Below are positions 17,552 to 25,547 of a stretch of 64,000 bases of DNA, piece by piece; within the stretch, counting starts at the first letter, position 1; the number at the start of each line of letters is the position of its first letter. The translations under genes and the position numbers were made by a program. The stretch covers positions 646,806 to 710,805 of the forward strand of contig JADJMW010000001.1 in NCBI GenBank assembly GCA_016709385.1, read 5' to 3'. The DNA is from Candidatus Rubrivivax defluviihabitans. Lineage in GTDB: Bacteria > Pseudomonadota > Gammaproteobacteria > Burkholderiales > Burkholderiaceae_C. The notes under the pieces were generated by a model. It did no database searches and was not told the DNA's origin. It was given only the letters and a program-made list of their open reading frames with translations.

Positions 17552-18100
17552 TCAGGCGATATCGCCGGCGTGGACAGGAAATGTGCCACCGTCGCGACGG
17601 TCGGCAAAGAAAAGTTCCAGCGTCTGCCGCACGGTGCGAAAGGCGAGTTGGTCCCAGGGTACCTCGTCTTCGCGGAACAGCCGCGCTTCGATGGTCTCGG
17701 GCCCGGGGGCCAGGCTGGTGTCGAGCATGCGCGCGCGGTAGTACAGGTGCACCTGGCCCACGCGCACGACATTGAGCACCGTATACAGGCCCTGCAGTTC
17801 GATGCGCGCGCCGGCTTCCTCGTCGGTCTCGCGCAGGGCGCCTTCGGCCGTGCTCTCGCCGAGTTCGAGGAAGCCCGCCGGCAGCGTCCAGAAGCCGTAG
17901 CGGGGTTCGATATTGCGCCGGCACAGCAGCACCTGGTCGCCCCACACCGGCAGCGTGCCGACGACGTTGATGGGGTTTTCGTAGTGGATCTCGCCGCAGG
18001 CCGTGCAGGTGGCGCGTTCGCGGTTGTCGTCGGGCGGAATGCGGTATTCAGCGGCGGCGCCGCAGACCCGGCAGTGCAAGATGCGGCGGGGCAGGAACAT
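17552..18100 (-). CDS. NUDIX hydrolase with N-terminal zinc ribbon
   Basis: A 182-residue protein. Residues 9-36 hold a four-cysteine zinc ribbon (CRVCG and CTACG); the NUDIX box GFLELGESTAEGALRETDEE follows with all catalytic glutamates (G-x5-E-x7-REU-x-EE). Such zinc-ribbon NUDIX enzymes hydrolyse nucleoside diphosphate derivatives, among them NADH or ADP-ribose-type substrates; the exact one is not evident. It is convergent with lapD (15-base gap) and divergent from the FAH-family hydrolase. Confidence 0.85.
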   Translation of the reverse strand: MFLPRRILHCRVCGAAAEYRIPPDDNRERATCTACGEIHYENPINVVGTLPVWGDQVLLCRRNIEPRYGFWTLPAGFLELGESTAEGALRETDEEAGARIELQGLYTVLNVVRVGQVHLYYRARMLDTSLAPGPETIEARLFREDEVPWDQLAFRTVRQTLELFFADRRDGGTFPVHAGDIA

Positions 18101-18164
18101 GCGCCGCAGTGTAGCGGCGGGCCGGGCGTAGCATGCTGGTCTGCCTACCACGCCGCAGCCCGCC

Positions 18165-18857
18165 ATGAGCCTCGTCTTTGCGCCGCCCGCCGCCGTCACC
18201 GTGCCCTGCACGGGAGGCGGAGCGTTTCCCGTCCACCGCGTCTACTGCGTGGGCCGCAACTATCTCGAACACGCGCAGGAGATGGGCCACAGCGGCCGCG
18301 AGCCACCGTTCTTCTTCATGAAGCCGGCCGACGCCCTGGTGCCCGTGCCCGAAGGCGAGACCGGCGTCATCGACTACCCCACGCTCACCGCCAACCTGCA
18401 CCACGAGATCGAACTCGTGGTGGCCATCGGGCGCGGCGGCAGCGGCATCCGCGCCGCCGATGCGCCGGCGCACCTCTGGGGCTACGCCGTGGGCCTGGAC
18501 ATGACGCGGCGCGACCTGCAGAACGAGATGAAGAAACAGGGCCGGCCGTGGGAGATCGGCAAGGCCTTCGAGCAGAGCGCGCCCATCGGCCCAGTGCGGC
18601 CCATGGCGCAGTGCGGCGAGTTGCTGCGCGGCGCCATCACGCTGGCCGTGAACGGTGCGCCGCGGCAGAAGGGCGACCTGGCCGACCTGATCTGGAGCGT
18701 CAACGAGACGATCGAGCAGCTCAGCGCGGCCTGGACGCTGCAGCCCGGCGACCTGATCTTCACCGGCACGCCGGCCGGCGTGGGTGCGGTGGTGCGCGGC
18801 GACCTGATGGAAGGCGCGATCGAGGGCCTTGGGGCTCTCAAGGTGAAGGTGAGGTAA
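18165..18857 (+). CDS. Fumarylacetoacetate hydrolase family protein (fumarylpyruvate hydrolase-like)
   Basis: A 230-residue FAH-fold enzyme with the signature CVGRNYLEHAQEMG, PFFFMKPADAL, the metal-binding LHHEIELVVAIG and the strand IFTGTPAGVGAV. The short length fits fumarylpyruvate hydrolase or related acylpyruvases rather than the longer fumarylacetoacetase. It hydrolyses a C-C bond in a 2,4-diketo acid, using Mg2+. A zeta-class isomerase follows six bases later, so the two may carry out the last steps of gentisate or homogentisate-type ring cleavage; the ring-opening dioxygenase is not here. Confidence 0.85.
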   Translation: MSLVFAPPAAVTVPCTGGGAFPVHRVYCVGRNYLEHAQEMGHSGREPPFFFMKPADALVPVPEGETGVIDYPTLTANLHHEIELVVAIGRGGSGIRAADAPAHLWGYAVGLDMTRRDLQNEMKKQGRPWEIGKAFEQSAPIGPVRPMAQCGELLRGAITLAVNGAPRQKGDLADLIWSVNETIEQLSAAWTLQPGDLIFTGTPAGVGAVVRGDLMEGAIEGLGALKVKVR

Positions 18858-18863
18858 CACGCC

Positions 18864-19496
18864 ATGGAGCTGTACAACTATTTCCGCTCGTCGGCTTCAT
18901 ACCGAGTGCGCATCGCACTGGCGCTCAAGGGGCTGGACTACGAATACAAACCCGTGCACCTGGCGAGGAACGAGCAGTTCACCGAGTCCTATGCCGCCGT
19001 CTCGGCGGCGCGGCTGGTGCCGATCCTGCGCGACGGCGAGCACAACCTGACGCAGTCGCTGGCGATCATCGAATACCTCGAGGAAACGCACCCCGCGCCG
19101 CCGCTGCTGCCCGCCGCGCCGGCCGAGCGCGCGCGCGTGCGCGGACTGGCCATGGACATCGCCTGCGAGATCCACCCGCTGAACAACCTGCGCGTGCTGC
19201 GCTACCTGGCGCGCGACCTGAAGATCGGCGAAGACGACAAGAACCGCTGGTACCGGCACTGGGTGGAGACCGGCCTGGAGGTCGTCGAACGCCAGCTGGC
19301 GGCGCGGCCCGGCACCTACTGCCACGGCGACACGCCCACGCTTGCCGACTGCGTGCTGGTGCCGCAGATCTTCAACGCCAGGCGATTCGACTGCCGGCTG
19401 GAGCATGTGCCGCAGGTGATGCGCGTCTTCGACGCCTGCATGAAGCTGGACGCGTTCGGGAAGACGCGTCCCGAGCTCTGCCCCGACGCCGAGTGA
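18864..19496 (+). CDS. maiA: Maleylacetoacetate/maleylpyruvate isomerase (zeta GST)
   Basis: A 210-residue zeta-class glutathione transferase. The active-site motif YFRSSASYRVRIALALKG (residues 6-23) is diagnostic, followed by the thioredoxin-fold LTQSLAIIEYLEE and a helical C-terminal domain. It isomerises the maleyl to the fumaryl compound with glutathione. Pairing with the FAH-family gene fits either the tyrosine/homogentisate route or the gentisate route (nagL-nagK order); the sequence alone does not decide. pgeF follows seven bases later. Confidence 0.88.
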   Translation: MELYNYFRSSASYRVRIALALKGLDYEYKPVHLARNEQFTESYAAVSAARLVPILRDGEHNLTQSLAIIEYLEETHPAPPLLPAAPAERARVRGLAMDIACEIHPLNNLRVLRYLARDLKIGEDDKNRWYRHWVETGLEVVERQLAARPGTYCHGDTPTLADCVLVPQIFNARRFDCRLEHVPQVMRVFDACMKLDAFGKTRPELCPDAE

Positions 19497-19503
19497 CGCC
19501 ACG

Positions 19504-20271
19504 GTGAACCTGCCGCAGCTGCTGCGGCCCGACTGGCCGGCGCTGCCGGGCGTGATCGCGGGCATGAGCTCGCGCGCCGGCGGCGTCAGCGTGGGTCCCT
19601 TTGCCAGCCTGAACCTCGGGGGCGCGGTGGGCGACGACGCCGCGGCGGTGGCCGAGAACTGCGCGCGCTTTGCAGCGGCGCTGGGTGCGCGTCCGGTCTG
19701 GCTGCAGCAAGTCCATGGTTCACGGGTCGTGCGCCTGCATGGCGGTGCGGCCGATGCCGCCTTGCCGCCGGCCGACGCCGCCTGGAGCAGCCATCCCGGC
19801 GTTGCCTGCGGCGTGCTGGTGGCCGATTGCCTGCCGGTGCTGATGGCGCTGCGCGACGGCAGCGCGGTGGCAGCGGCGCACGCGGGCTGGCGCGGCCTGG
19901 CCGCAGGTGTGCTGGAAGCCACCGTGCAGGCGCTGTGCGCGGGCACGGGCGCCGCCCCTCGGGATATCGTCGCCTGGCTCGGGCCGTGCATCGGGCCGCG
20001 CCAGTTCGAAGTGGGGGCCGACGTGCTGGCGGCTTTCGGTCAGGCTCCAGCAGCTCCCGATGTGGCACTCTTCGTCAGCCGGCTGCGGTCCGACGGCTCG
20101 CCACGCTGGCTGGCGCACCTGCCGCGGCTGGCGCGCCAGCGGCTGCAAGATGCCGGGGTTGAACTCGTCAGCGAGGCCGGCGCCTGCACCGTGGAAGACG
20201 CGTCAAGCTTCTTTTCCTTCCGGCGCGACGGCATCACCGGGCGCCATGCCGCCGCCATCTGGCGTGGCTGA
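19504..20271 (+). CDS. pgeF: Peptidoglycan editing factor PgeF (YfiH, laccase-domain)
   Basis: A 255-residue multicopper polyphenol-oxidase-fold protein with the family marks WLQQVHGSRVV, VLVADCLPVLMA, AAAHAGWRGLA, and SFFSFRRDGITGRHAA. PgeF in Escherichia coli corrects misincorporated serine in peptidoglycan precursors by hydrolysing UDP-MurNAc-L-Ser; other members have been called purine nucleosidases. Start is GTG with no strong ribosome site, suggesting coupling to the isomerase seven bases before. Its last 69 bases overlap the end of the convergent small membrane protein. Confidence 0.9.
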   Translation: MNLPQLLRPDWPALPGVIAGMSSRAGGVSVGPFASLNLGGAVGDDAAAVAENCARFAAALGARPVWLQQVHGSRVVRLHGGAADAALPPADAAWSSHPGVACGVLVADCLPVLMALRDGSAVAAAHAGWRGLAAGVLEATVQALCAGTGAAPRDIVAWLGPCIGPRQFEVGADVLAAFGQAPAAPDVALFVSRLRSDGSPRWLAHLPRLARQRLQDAGVELVSEAGACTVEDASSFFSFRRDGITGRHAAAIWRG

Positions 20272-20484
20272 CGGCGCGGCGGTGGGCACGGCCGCCGCCT
20301 CGGCCGTGCGCCGCGCCCGGCCGCGTGCCGGCGCACTCATGATGTACAGCAGCACCGACAGCGGCAGCAATCCGTACAGCACGAAGGTGATGACCGCGCC
20401 GAGCACGGTGCCTTGGCTGGACAAGGCCTCGGCCAACGCCATCATCAGCACGACATAGATCCAGGCGATCGCTACCAGATGCAT
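20203..20484 (-). CDS. Small hypothetical membrane protein
   Basis: A 93-residue protein with two transmembrane helices, IAWIYVVLMMALAEAL and VITFVLYGLLPLSVLLYIM, then a short arginine patch and an Ala/Pro/Gly-rich tail. I recognise this arrangement from conserved unnamed proteins of Burkholderiales, but no function is known. The helical half lies in the free intergenic DNA; the disordered tail is the part that overlaps pgeF. It is divergent from phaC. Confidence 0.65.
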   Translation of the reverse strand: MHLVAIAWIYVVLMMALAEALSSQGTVLGAVITFVLYGLLPLSVLLYIMSAPARGRARRTAEAAAVPTAAPSATPDGGGMAPGDAVAPEGKEA

Positions 20485-20619
20485 CGCAGTTTCGAGTGAG
20501 AATCCTTCGACAGGGAAAACAACGTCATGACAGGGTAAGCGGCCCCGCTTACAACCGGCCCGCCACCGGCACCATGAGGTCGGCGACGGCGCCGCCGGCC
20601 GCTCCGAGGAGACAAGACG

Positions 20620-22350
20620 ATGAACGACAAGACTACGCCAGGTCAGCCCCTGGCCGCTGGCCCCGCCGATGCATTCGGGGCTGCCCTCGGGGGCATGCTC
20701 AAGTCGATGCAGGGGCTGAGCCTGCCGTTGCCGCAGCTGGCACAGATCCAGTCCGACTACGTCAAGCAGGCCACCGAGGTGTGGAACCAGTCGCTGCAGC
20801 GGCTGCAGCCGCCCGCGGCGCCGGCGGAAGCGGCCCAGCCCGTCGCGATCGGCGACCGCCGCTTCGCCGCCAGCGAATGGCTGACCAACCCGGCCGCGGC
20901 CTTCACCGCGCAGCTCTACCTGTTGAATGCGCGTGCGTTGATGCAGATGGCCGAGAGCGTGGAAGGCGACGCCAAGACCCGGGCGCGCATCCGCTTCGCC
21001 GTGCAGCAGTGGATCGACGCTTCAAGCCCCAGCAATTTCCTCGCCCTCAACCCCGAGGCGCTGCAGAAAGCCCTGGCCACCAAGGGCGAAAGCCTCACCA
21101 CCGGCATGAACCAGCTGCTGGCCGACCTGCGCAAGGGCAGCGTGTCGCAGACCGACGAGAGCGTGTTCGAGGTCGGCCGCAACGTCGCCGCCAGCGTGGG
21201 CAGCGTGGTGTTCGAGAACGAACTCTTCCAGCTCATCGAATACCGGCCGCTCACCGCCAAGATGCACGAGCGGCCGATGCTGTTCGTGCCGCCCTGCATC
21301 AACAAGTACTACATCCTGGACCTGCAGCCCGAGAACTCGGTCATCCGCTACACCGTGGAGCAAGGCCACCGCACTTTCGTGATGAGCTGGCGCAACCCCG
21401 ACCAGACCCTGGCCGGCAAGACCTGGGACGACTATATCGAGCACGGCCCGCTGGCCGCCATTCGCACGGTGCAGGCGATCACCGGCGCCGAGACCATCAA
21501 TACGCTGGGCTTCTGCGTCGGCGGCACCATCCTGGCCACGGCGCTGGCGGTGCTGGCCGCGCGCGGGGAGCATCCGGCGCACTCGATGACGCTGCTGACC
21601 ACGCTGCTGGACTTCGCCCATACCGGCATCCTGGACGTCTTCGTCGACGAAGCCTCGGTGCAGTTGCGCGAGATGACCATCGGCGAGAAGTCGCCGCGCG
21701 GCCCGGGCCTGCTCAAGGGCAAGGAACTCGCCACCGTCTTCAGCTTCCTGCGTCCCAACGACCTGGTGTGGAACTACGTCGTCGGCAACTACCTCAAGGG
21801 CGAATCGCCGCCGCCGTTCGACCTGCTGTACTGGAACGGCGACTCGACCAACCTGCCGGGTCCGATGTACTGCTGGTACCTGCGCCACACCTACCTGCAG
21901 AACGACCTCAAGGTGCCGGGCCGGCTCACGGTGTGCGGCGAGAAGGTCGACCTCGGCCGCATCAAGGCGCCGGTGTTCGTGTACGCCTCGCGCGAGGACC
22001 ATATCGTGCCCTGGCAGGGCGCCTACGCGTCGACGCCGCTGTTCAAGGGGCCGAGCGGTACGCGAGCCAAGGCCAACAAATTCGTTCTCGGTGCCTCAGG
22101 CCACATTGCCGGTGTCATCAATCCGCCGGCCAAGGGCAAGCGCAGCCACTGGGTCAACGACCAGCTGCCGGCCAGCGCCGAGGACTGGTTCGCCGGCGCC
22201 ACCGAAAGACCCGGCAGCTGGTGGCCCGAATGGAGCCGCTGGCTCGAGCCGCTGGCCGGCAAGGCGGTGGCCGCGCCCAAGGCGCCGGGGAACCGGCAGT
22301 TCAAGGCGATCGAACCGGCGCCCGGCCGCTACGTCAAGGCCAAGGCTTGA
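20620..22350 (+). CDS. phaC: Class I poly(R)-hydroxyalkanoate synthase
   Basis: A 576-residue PHA synthase that polymerises (R)-3-hydroxyacyl-CoA on the surface of storage granules. The lipase-like box GFCVGG has the nucleophile Cys299; Asp460 (ASREDHIVPW) and His495 (GASGHIAGV) complete the triad, and length and N-terminal domain fit class I, which needs no PhaE/PhaR subunit. The ATG follows a GAGGAG site. phaB is next, 116 bases later; phaA is not between or near them. Confidence 0.95.
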   Translation: MNDKTTPGQPLAAGPADAFGAALGGMLKSMQGLSLPLPQLAQIQSDYVKQATEVWNQSLQRLQPPAAPAEAAQPVAIGDRRFAASEWLTNPAAAFTAQLYLLNARALMQMAESVEGDAKTRARIRFAVQQWIDASSPSNFLALNPEALQKALATKGESLTTGMNQLLADLRKGSVSQTDESVFEVGRNVAASVGSVVFENELFQLIEYRPLTAKMHERPMLFVPPCINKYYILDLQPENSVIRYTVEQGHRTFVMSWRNPDQTLAGKTWDDYIEHGPLAAIRTVQAITGAETINTLGFCVGGTILATALAVLAARGEHPAHSMTLLTTLLDFAHTGILDVFVDEASVQLREMTIGEKSPRGPGLLKGKELATVFSFLRPNDLVWNYVVGNYLKGESPPPFDLLYWNGDSTNLPGPMYCWYLRHTYLQNDLKVPGRLTVCGEKVDLGRIKAPVFVYASREDHIVPWQGAYASTPLFKGPSGTRAKANKFVLGASGHIAGVINPPAKGKRSHWVNDQLPASAEDWFAGATERPGSWWPEWSRWLEPLAGKAVAAPKAPGNRQFKAIEPAPGRYVKAKA

Positions 22351-22466
22351 GCCGGCGCCAGCGGCGGCGCTGAAGCCAGCGCATTTGGACGCTAACCCTG
22401 ATTGACCCGCCCGCGAGTGCAAGCCACGCTTACGGGTTCGCTACACCACCCCCCAAGGAGAGACAG

Positions 22467-23204
22467 ATGGCAAAGAAAGTGGCATACGTGACAGGCGGCA
22501 TGGGCGGCATCGGCACCGCGATCTGCCAGCGACTGGCCAAGGAAGGCTTCAAGGTCATCGCCGGCTGCGGCCCCAGCCGCGACTGGCAGAAGTGGCTCGA
22601 CGAGCAAAAGGCCCTGGGCTATGAATTCCACGCCTCGGTGGGCAACGTGGCCGACTGGCAGTCCACGGTGGACGCCTTCACCAAGGCCAGCGCCGAGGTC
22701 GGCCCCATCGACGTGCTGGTGAACAATGCCGGCATCACACGGGACCGCATGTTCCTGAAGATGACGCCCGAGGACTGGAAGGCGGTCATCGACACCAACC
22801 TCAACAGCATGTTCAACGTCACCAAGCAGGTGGTGCCGGGCATGGTGGAGAAGGGCTGGGGACGCATCATCCAGATCAGCTCGGTGAACGGCGAGAAGGG
22901 CCAGGCCGGGCAGACCAACTACTCGGCGGCCAAGGCCGGCATGCACGGCTTCACGATGGCGCTGGCGCAGGAAATGGCGAACAAGGGCGTCACCGTCAAT
23001 ACCGTGAGCCCGGGCTATATCGGCACCGACATGGTGCTGGCGATCAAGCCGCAGATCCTGGAAAAGATCGTCGAGACGATCCCGGTCAAGCGGCTGGGCA
23101 CGCCGGCGGAAATCGGCTCCATCGTGGCCTGGCTGGCGGGCGAGGACTCGGGCTTCACCACCGGCGCCGACTTCTCCTGCAACGGCGGCCTGCACATGGG
23201 GTGA
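22467..23204 (+). CDS. phaB: Acetoacetyl-CoA reductase
   Basis: A 245-residue short-chain dehydrogenase that reduces acetoacetyl-CoA to (R)-3-hydroxybutyryl-CoA with NADPH, feeding PhaC. It shows the cofactor loop TGGMGGIG (9-16), NNAGI, and catalytic Ser139, Tyr152 and Lys156 in NYSAAKAG; WGRIIQISSVNGEKGQAGQ is characteristic of PhaB. A strong AAGGAG site lies seven bases before the ATG. The 3' end is followed by a 12-bp hairpin. Confidence 0.95.
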   Translation: MAKKVAYVTGGMGGIGTAICQRLAKEGFKVIAGCGPSRDWQKWLDEQKALGYEFHASVGNVADWQSTVDAFTKASAEVGPIDVLVNNAGITRDRMFLKMTPEDWKAVIDTNLNSMFNVTKQVVPGMVEKGWGRIIQISSVNGEKGQAGQTNYSAAKAGMHGFTMALAQEMANKGVTVNTVSPGYIGTDMVLAIKPQILEKIVETIPVKRLGTPAEIGSIVAWLAGEDSGFTTGADFSCNGGLHMG

Positions 23205-23207
23205 GCC

Positions 23208-23235
23208 GAGCCAGGGTCCCTGCGGACCCTGGCTC
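23208..23235 (+). terminator. Perfect 12-bp hairpin behind phaB
   Basis: GAGCCAGGGTCC (23208-23219) pairs perfectly with GGACCCTGGCTC (23224-23235) around the loop CTGC. It starts four bases behind the phaB stop codon. There is no T-tract, but the position and stability suggest transcript end or 3' protection. Confidence 0.65.
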
Positions 23236-23320
23236 GCCTGGCGAACGACGGTGCGCGTCTCGCGCGCGCCGGCTGAGCGGCTGCGCCGCTCAACCCTTCG
23301 GGTGCATGCACAGCTCCCCC

Positions 23321-23343
23321 GAGCCCCCTCCAAGAGGGGGCTC
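23321..23343. repeat. Perfect 10-bp inverted repeat in the phaB/DUF2788 spacer
   Basis: GAGCCCCCTC (23321-23330) and GAGGGGGCTC (23334-23343) are separated by CAA. Together with its neighbours it makes three strong hairpins in about 170 bases. It may act as a terminator in either direction. Confidence 0.5.
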
Positions 23344-23358
23344 CGGTCAGAAATTGAA

Positions 23359-23379
23359 GCGCCGGCCCTGGGCCGGCGC
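23359..23379 (-). terminator. Hairpin ending the map-glnD-mnmH-DUF operon
   Basis: GCGCCGGCC (23359-23367) pairs with GGCCGGCGC (23371-23379). Read on the minus strand it lies 14 bases beyond the DUF2788 stop and is followed by TTCAATTTCT, a T-rich tail, so it is a plausible rho-independent terminator. Confidence 0.65.
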
Positions 23380-23393
23380 ACGTCTTTGTGCGG

Positions 23394-23606
23394 CTACTCT
23401 CCGCCGATGAAATACTTGATCACCGACTTGGCGGCGAAGCCCACCAGGCCGAAACCCAGCGCCAGGAACAGCACGAAGGTGCCGAACCGGCCGGCCTTCG
23501 ATTCGCGCGCCAGCTGAAAGATGATGAACACCATGTACAGCATGAACGCGCTGACGCCGAAGGTCAGCCCGAACTGCGCAATCTGCTCCTCGCTGTAGCC
23601 GAACAT
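23394..23606 (-). CDS. DUF2788 small membrane protein
   Basis: A 70-residue protein with two hydrophobic helices (FGVSAFMLYMVFIIFQLA and FGTFVLFLALGFGLVGFAA) joined by a charged RESKAGR loop, ending in KSVIKYFIGGE. The opening FGYSEEQIAQFGLTFG is the conserved start of the DUF2788 family, which has no known function. Its ATG overlaps the stop of the DUF2189 gene by one base, so translation is probably coupled. It is the last gene of the minus-strand operon. Confidence 0.85.
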   Translation of the reverse strand: MFGYSEEQIAQFGLTFGVSAFMLYMVFIIFQLARESKAGRFGTFVLFLALGFGLVGFAAKSVIKYFIGGE

Positions 23607-24391
23607 CAGCGCGGGCTTCCGGCTTCCGGCTCGACGAGGTCGCGATAGGCGTGCCAGCTGGCATGCGCCAGCCAGGGCACGGCCACGATCAGGCCCACCA
23701 GCGCGGTGGCCATGCCGATCAGGGTGACGACGAGGATCAACGTCGCCCACAGTGCCATCGGCGCCGGGTTCAGCAGCGCCGTGCGCACGCTGGTGAGCAC
23801 GGCGTCGCGCACTTTCACAGGGCGGTCCAGCAACAGCGGAAGGGCCACCACGCTGGAAGCGAACATGGGCGCTGCGAGCACGCTGCCCAGCACCAGCCAG
23901 GTCTCGAACAACCAGCCGTCGCGGGCCAGCACCACCACGTGCAGGAAGTCGGACGGGCTGTTCACTGGCGCCGCCGCGAAGCGCGTGATGAGCGAGGCCG
24001 AGGTCAGCACCCAGCCGGTGCCGGCCAGCGCCAGCAACACGCCGAACAGGACCAGCCGCCCGTCGCGTGGCCGCCAGGTCGCCAGCGCGTCGGCCAGGCC
24101 GACGGGCTGCTGCCGTTCCAGGCCGCGGCTGATGGCATACAGGCCGGTGGCCACCACCGGCGCCACCAGCATGAAGCCGCTGAAGGCGCCGGCCAGCAGC
24201 CAGAAGCGGTCGTGCGCCAGGGCCACCAGCAATGCGCCGAAGACGGCCGTGGCCAGGCCGTGCAGCAGGCCCGGCACCGGTTGGCGCAGCAGGTCGGCCC
24301 AGCCGCGGGCCAGCCAGGTGAAGGGCTGACCGGGGTCCACCGGGCGCGGGACCGGACGGGGCGGCGGGGCGGCGTGCGGAGTGACGGGCAT
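23606..24391 (-). CDS. DUF2189 integral membrane protein
   Basis: A 261-residue membrane protein. After a proline-rich N-terminus, the family entry motif FTWLARGWADLLRQPVPGLLHG is followed by about six membrane helices and the end segment AVPWLAHASWHAYRDLVEP, all standard for DUF2189. The family is common in alpha- and beta-proteobacteria next to cytochrome oxidase or housekeeping genes; its role is unknown. It is 63 bases downstream of mnmH and overlaps the DUF2788 gene. Confidence 0.85.
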   Translation of the reverse strand: MPVTPHAAPPPRPVPRPVDPGQPFTWLARGWADLLRQPVPGLLHGLATAVFGALLVALAHDRFWLLAGAFSGFMLVAPVVATGLYAISRGLERQQPVGLADALATWRPRDGRLVLFGVLLALAGTGWVLTSASLITRFAAAPVNSPSDFLHVVVLARDGWLFETWLVLGSVLAAPMFASSVVALPLLLDRPVKVRDAVLTSVRTALLNPAPMALWATLILVVTLIGMATALVGLIVAVPWLAHASWHAYRDLVEPEAGSPR

Positions 24392-24454
24392 GGCGGCGAG
24401 CGAGCGGAGCGGGAAGGAGTGTAGGCAGCGCGGCTGTCGCGGGCTTGACCGTGG

Positions 24455-25543
24455 TCAGCCCGCCTCGGCAGCCGCCAGGCCGCCGCGTGACTGCCGCGCC
24501 AGCGCCGCAGCGGCGGCGGCCAGCGTGGCCGGTGCGGCATCGGGCAGTTCGACGGCGCGGGCCGCGGCGAAGCCGGCGAAGTTGCGCTGCATCGAGCGCT
24601 GGTAGATCGGGTCGTAGTGCTGCGTGAGCAAGGCTTCGACCACGGCGGCCACGCGGCCGGCACGGGCCTCGGCCTGCCAATGTTCGACCACCGTGGCGCC
24701 GCGCAACTCGCGCAAGGCTTCCAGGCGCGCGCAGAAGCCCTCGACGTCTTCGACGAAATGCGCATAGTCGTGCAGCAGGAAATCGACGCGCGCGGCCAGC
24801 GGCATCTGCAGCTGCACGCAAGGCGCGGCGCGCAGCCGCAGCAACAGCGGCTCGGGGATGCGCAAGCGGCCGATGGTGCGGCTCTCACCTTCGGCCCACA
24901 CCACGCGCGCGGGGTCGAAGCGGCGCAGCGCCTGCCACAGCCGCGTCTCGAAGGCTTTCTGCGACGGCTGCGGCTGGCCCGGCAGCGGCCCCAGCACCGA
25001 ACCGCGGTGGCAGGCCAGCGCCTCCAGGTCGAGCACCGGCTCGCCGGCGGCGGCCAGCGCCTGCAGCAGCCGGCTCTTGGCCGACCCGGTGCGGCCGCAG
25101 ACGACGCGAAAGGCCAGCCTGGCGGGCAGCGTTTCCAGCTCGGCGATGACGGCGCGGCGGAATTCGCGGTAGCCGCCTTCCAGCACCTGCACGTTGAAGC
25201 CGATCCGGTCCAGCACCAGCGCCAGCGCACCCGATCGCTGGCCGCCGCGCCAGCAGTAGACCAGCGGCCGCCAGCTGCGCGGGTGCGCCATCACCTGCGT
25301 CTCGACATGGCGCGCGATATTGCGCGCCACCAGTGCGGCGCCGCGCTTGCGCGCGTCGAAGGGCGAGAGCTGGCCATATTCGGTGCCGACGAGGCGGCGT
25401 TCCTCGTCGTCCAGCACCGGCCAGTTGACGGCGCCCGGCAGCCGGTCTTCGGCAAATTCGCTCTCGCTGCGCGCGTCGACGATGGCGTCGAACTCGGCCA
25501 GCCGCGCGATCGCCTCGGTGGCGGAGATGCGCCTCAGGGCCAT
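24455..25543 (-). CDS. mnmH: tRNA 2-selenouridine synthase
   Basis: A 362-residue two-domain enzyme. The N-terminal rhodanese domain has the active-site loop CWRGG with Cys97; the C-terminal domain has a P-loop GRTGSAKS at 150-157. MnmH (SelU, YbbB) first geranylates and then selenates 2-thiouridine at the wobble position of tRNA for Lys, Glu and Gln. It needs selenophosphate from SelD, which is not in this window. It lies four bases behind glnD on the same strand. Confidence 0.92.
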   Translation of the reverse strand: MALRRISATEAIARLAEFDAIVDARSESEFAEDRLPGAVNWPVLDDEERRLVGTEYGQLSPFDARKRGAALVARNIARHVETQVMAHPRSWRPLVYCWRGGQRSGALALVLDRIGFNVQVLEGGYREFRRAVIAELETLPARLAFRVVCGRTGSAKSRLLQALAAAGEPVLDLEALACHRGSVLGPLPGQPQPSQKAFETRLWQALRRFDPARVVWAEGESRTIGRLRIPEPLLLRLRAAPCVQLQMPLAARVDFLLHDYAHFVEDVEGFCARLEALRELRGATVVEHWQAEARAGRVAAVVEALLTQHYDPIYQRSMQRNFAGFAAARAVELPDAAPATLAAAAAALARQSRGGLAAAEAG

Positions 25544-25547
25544 CGGA

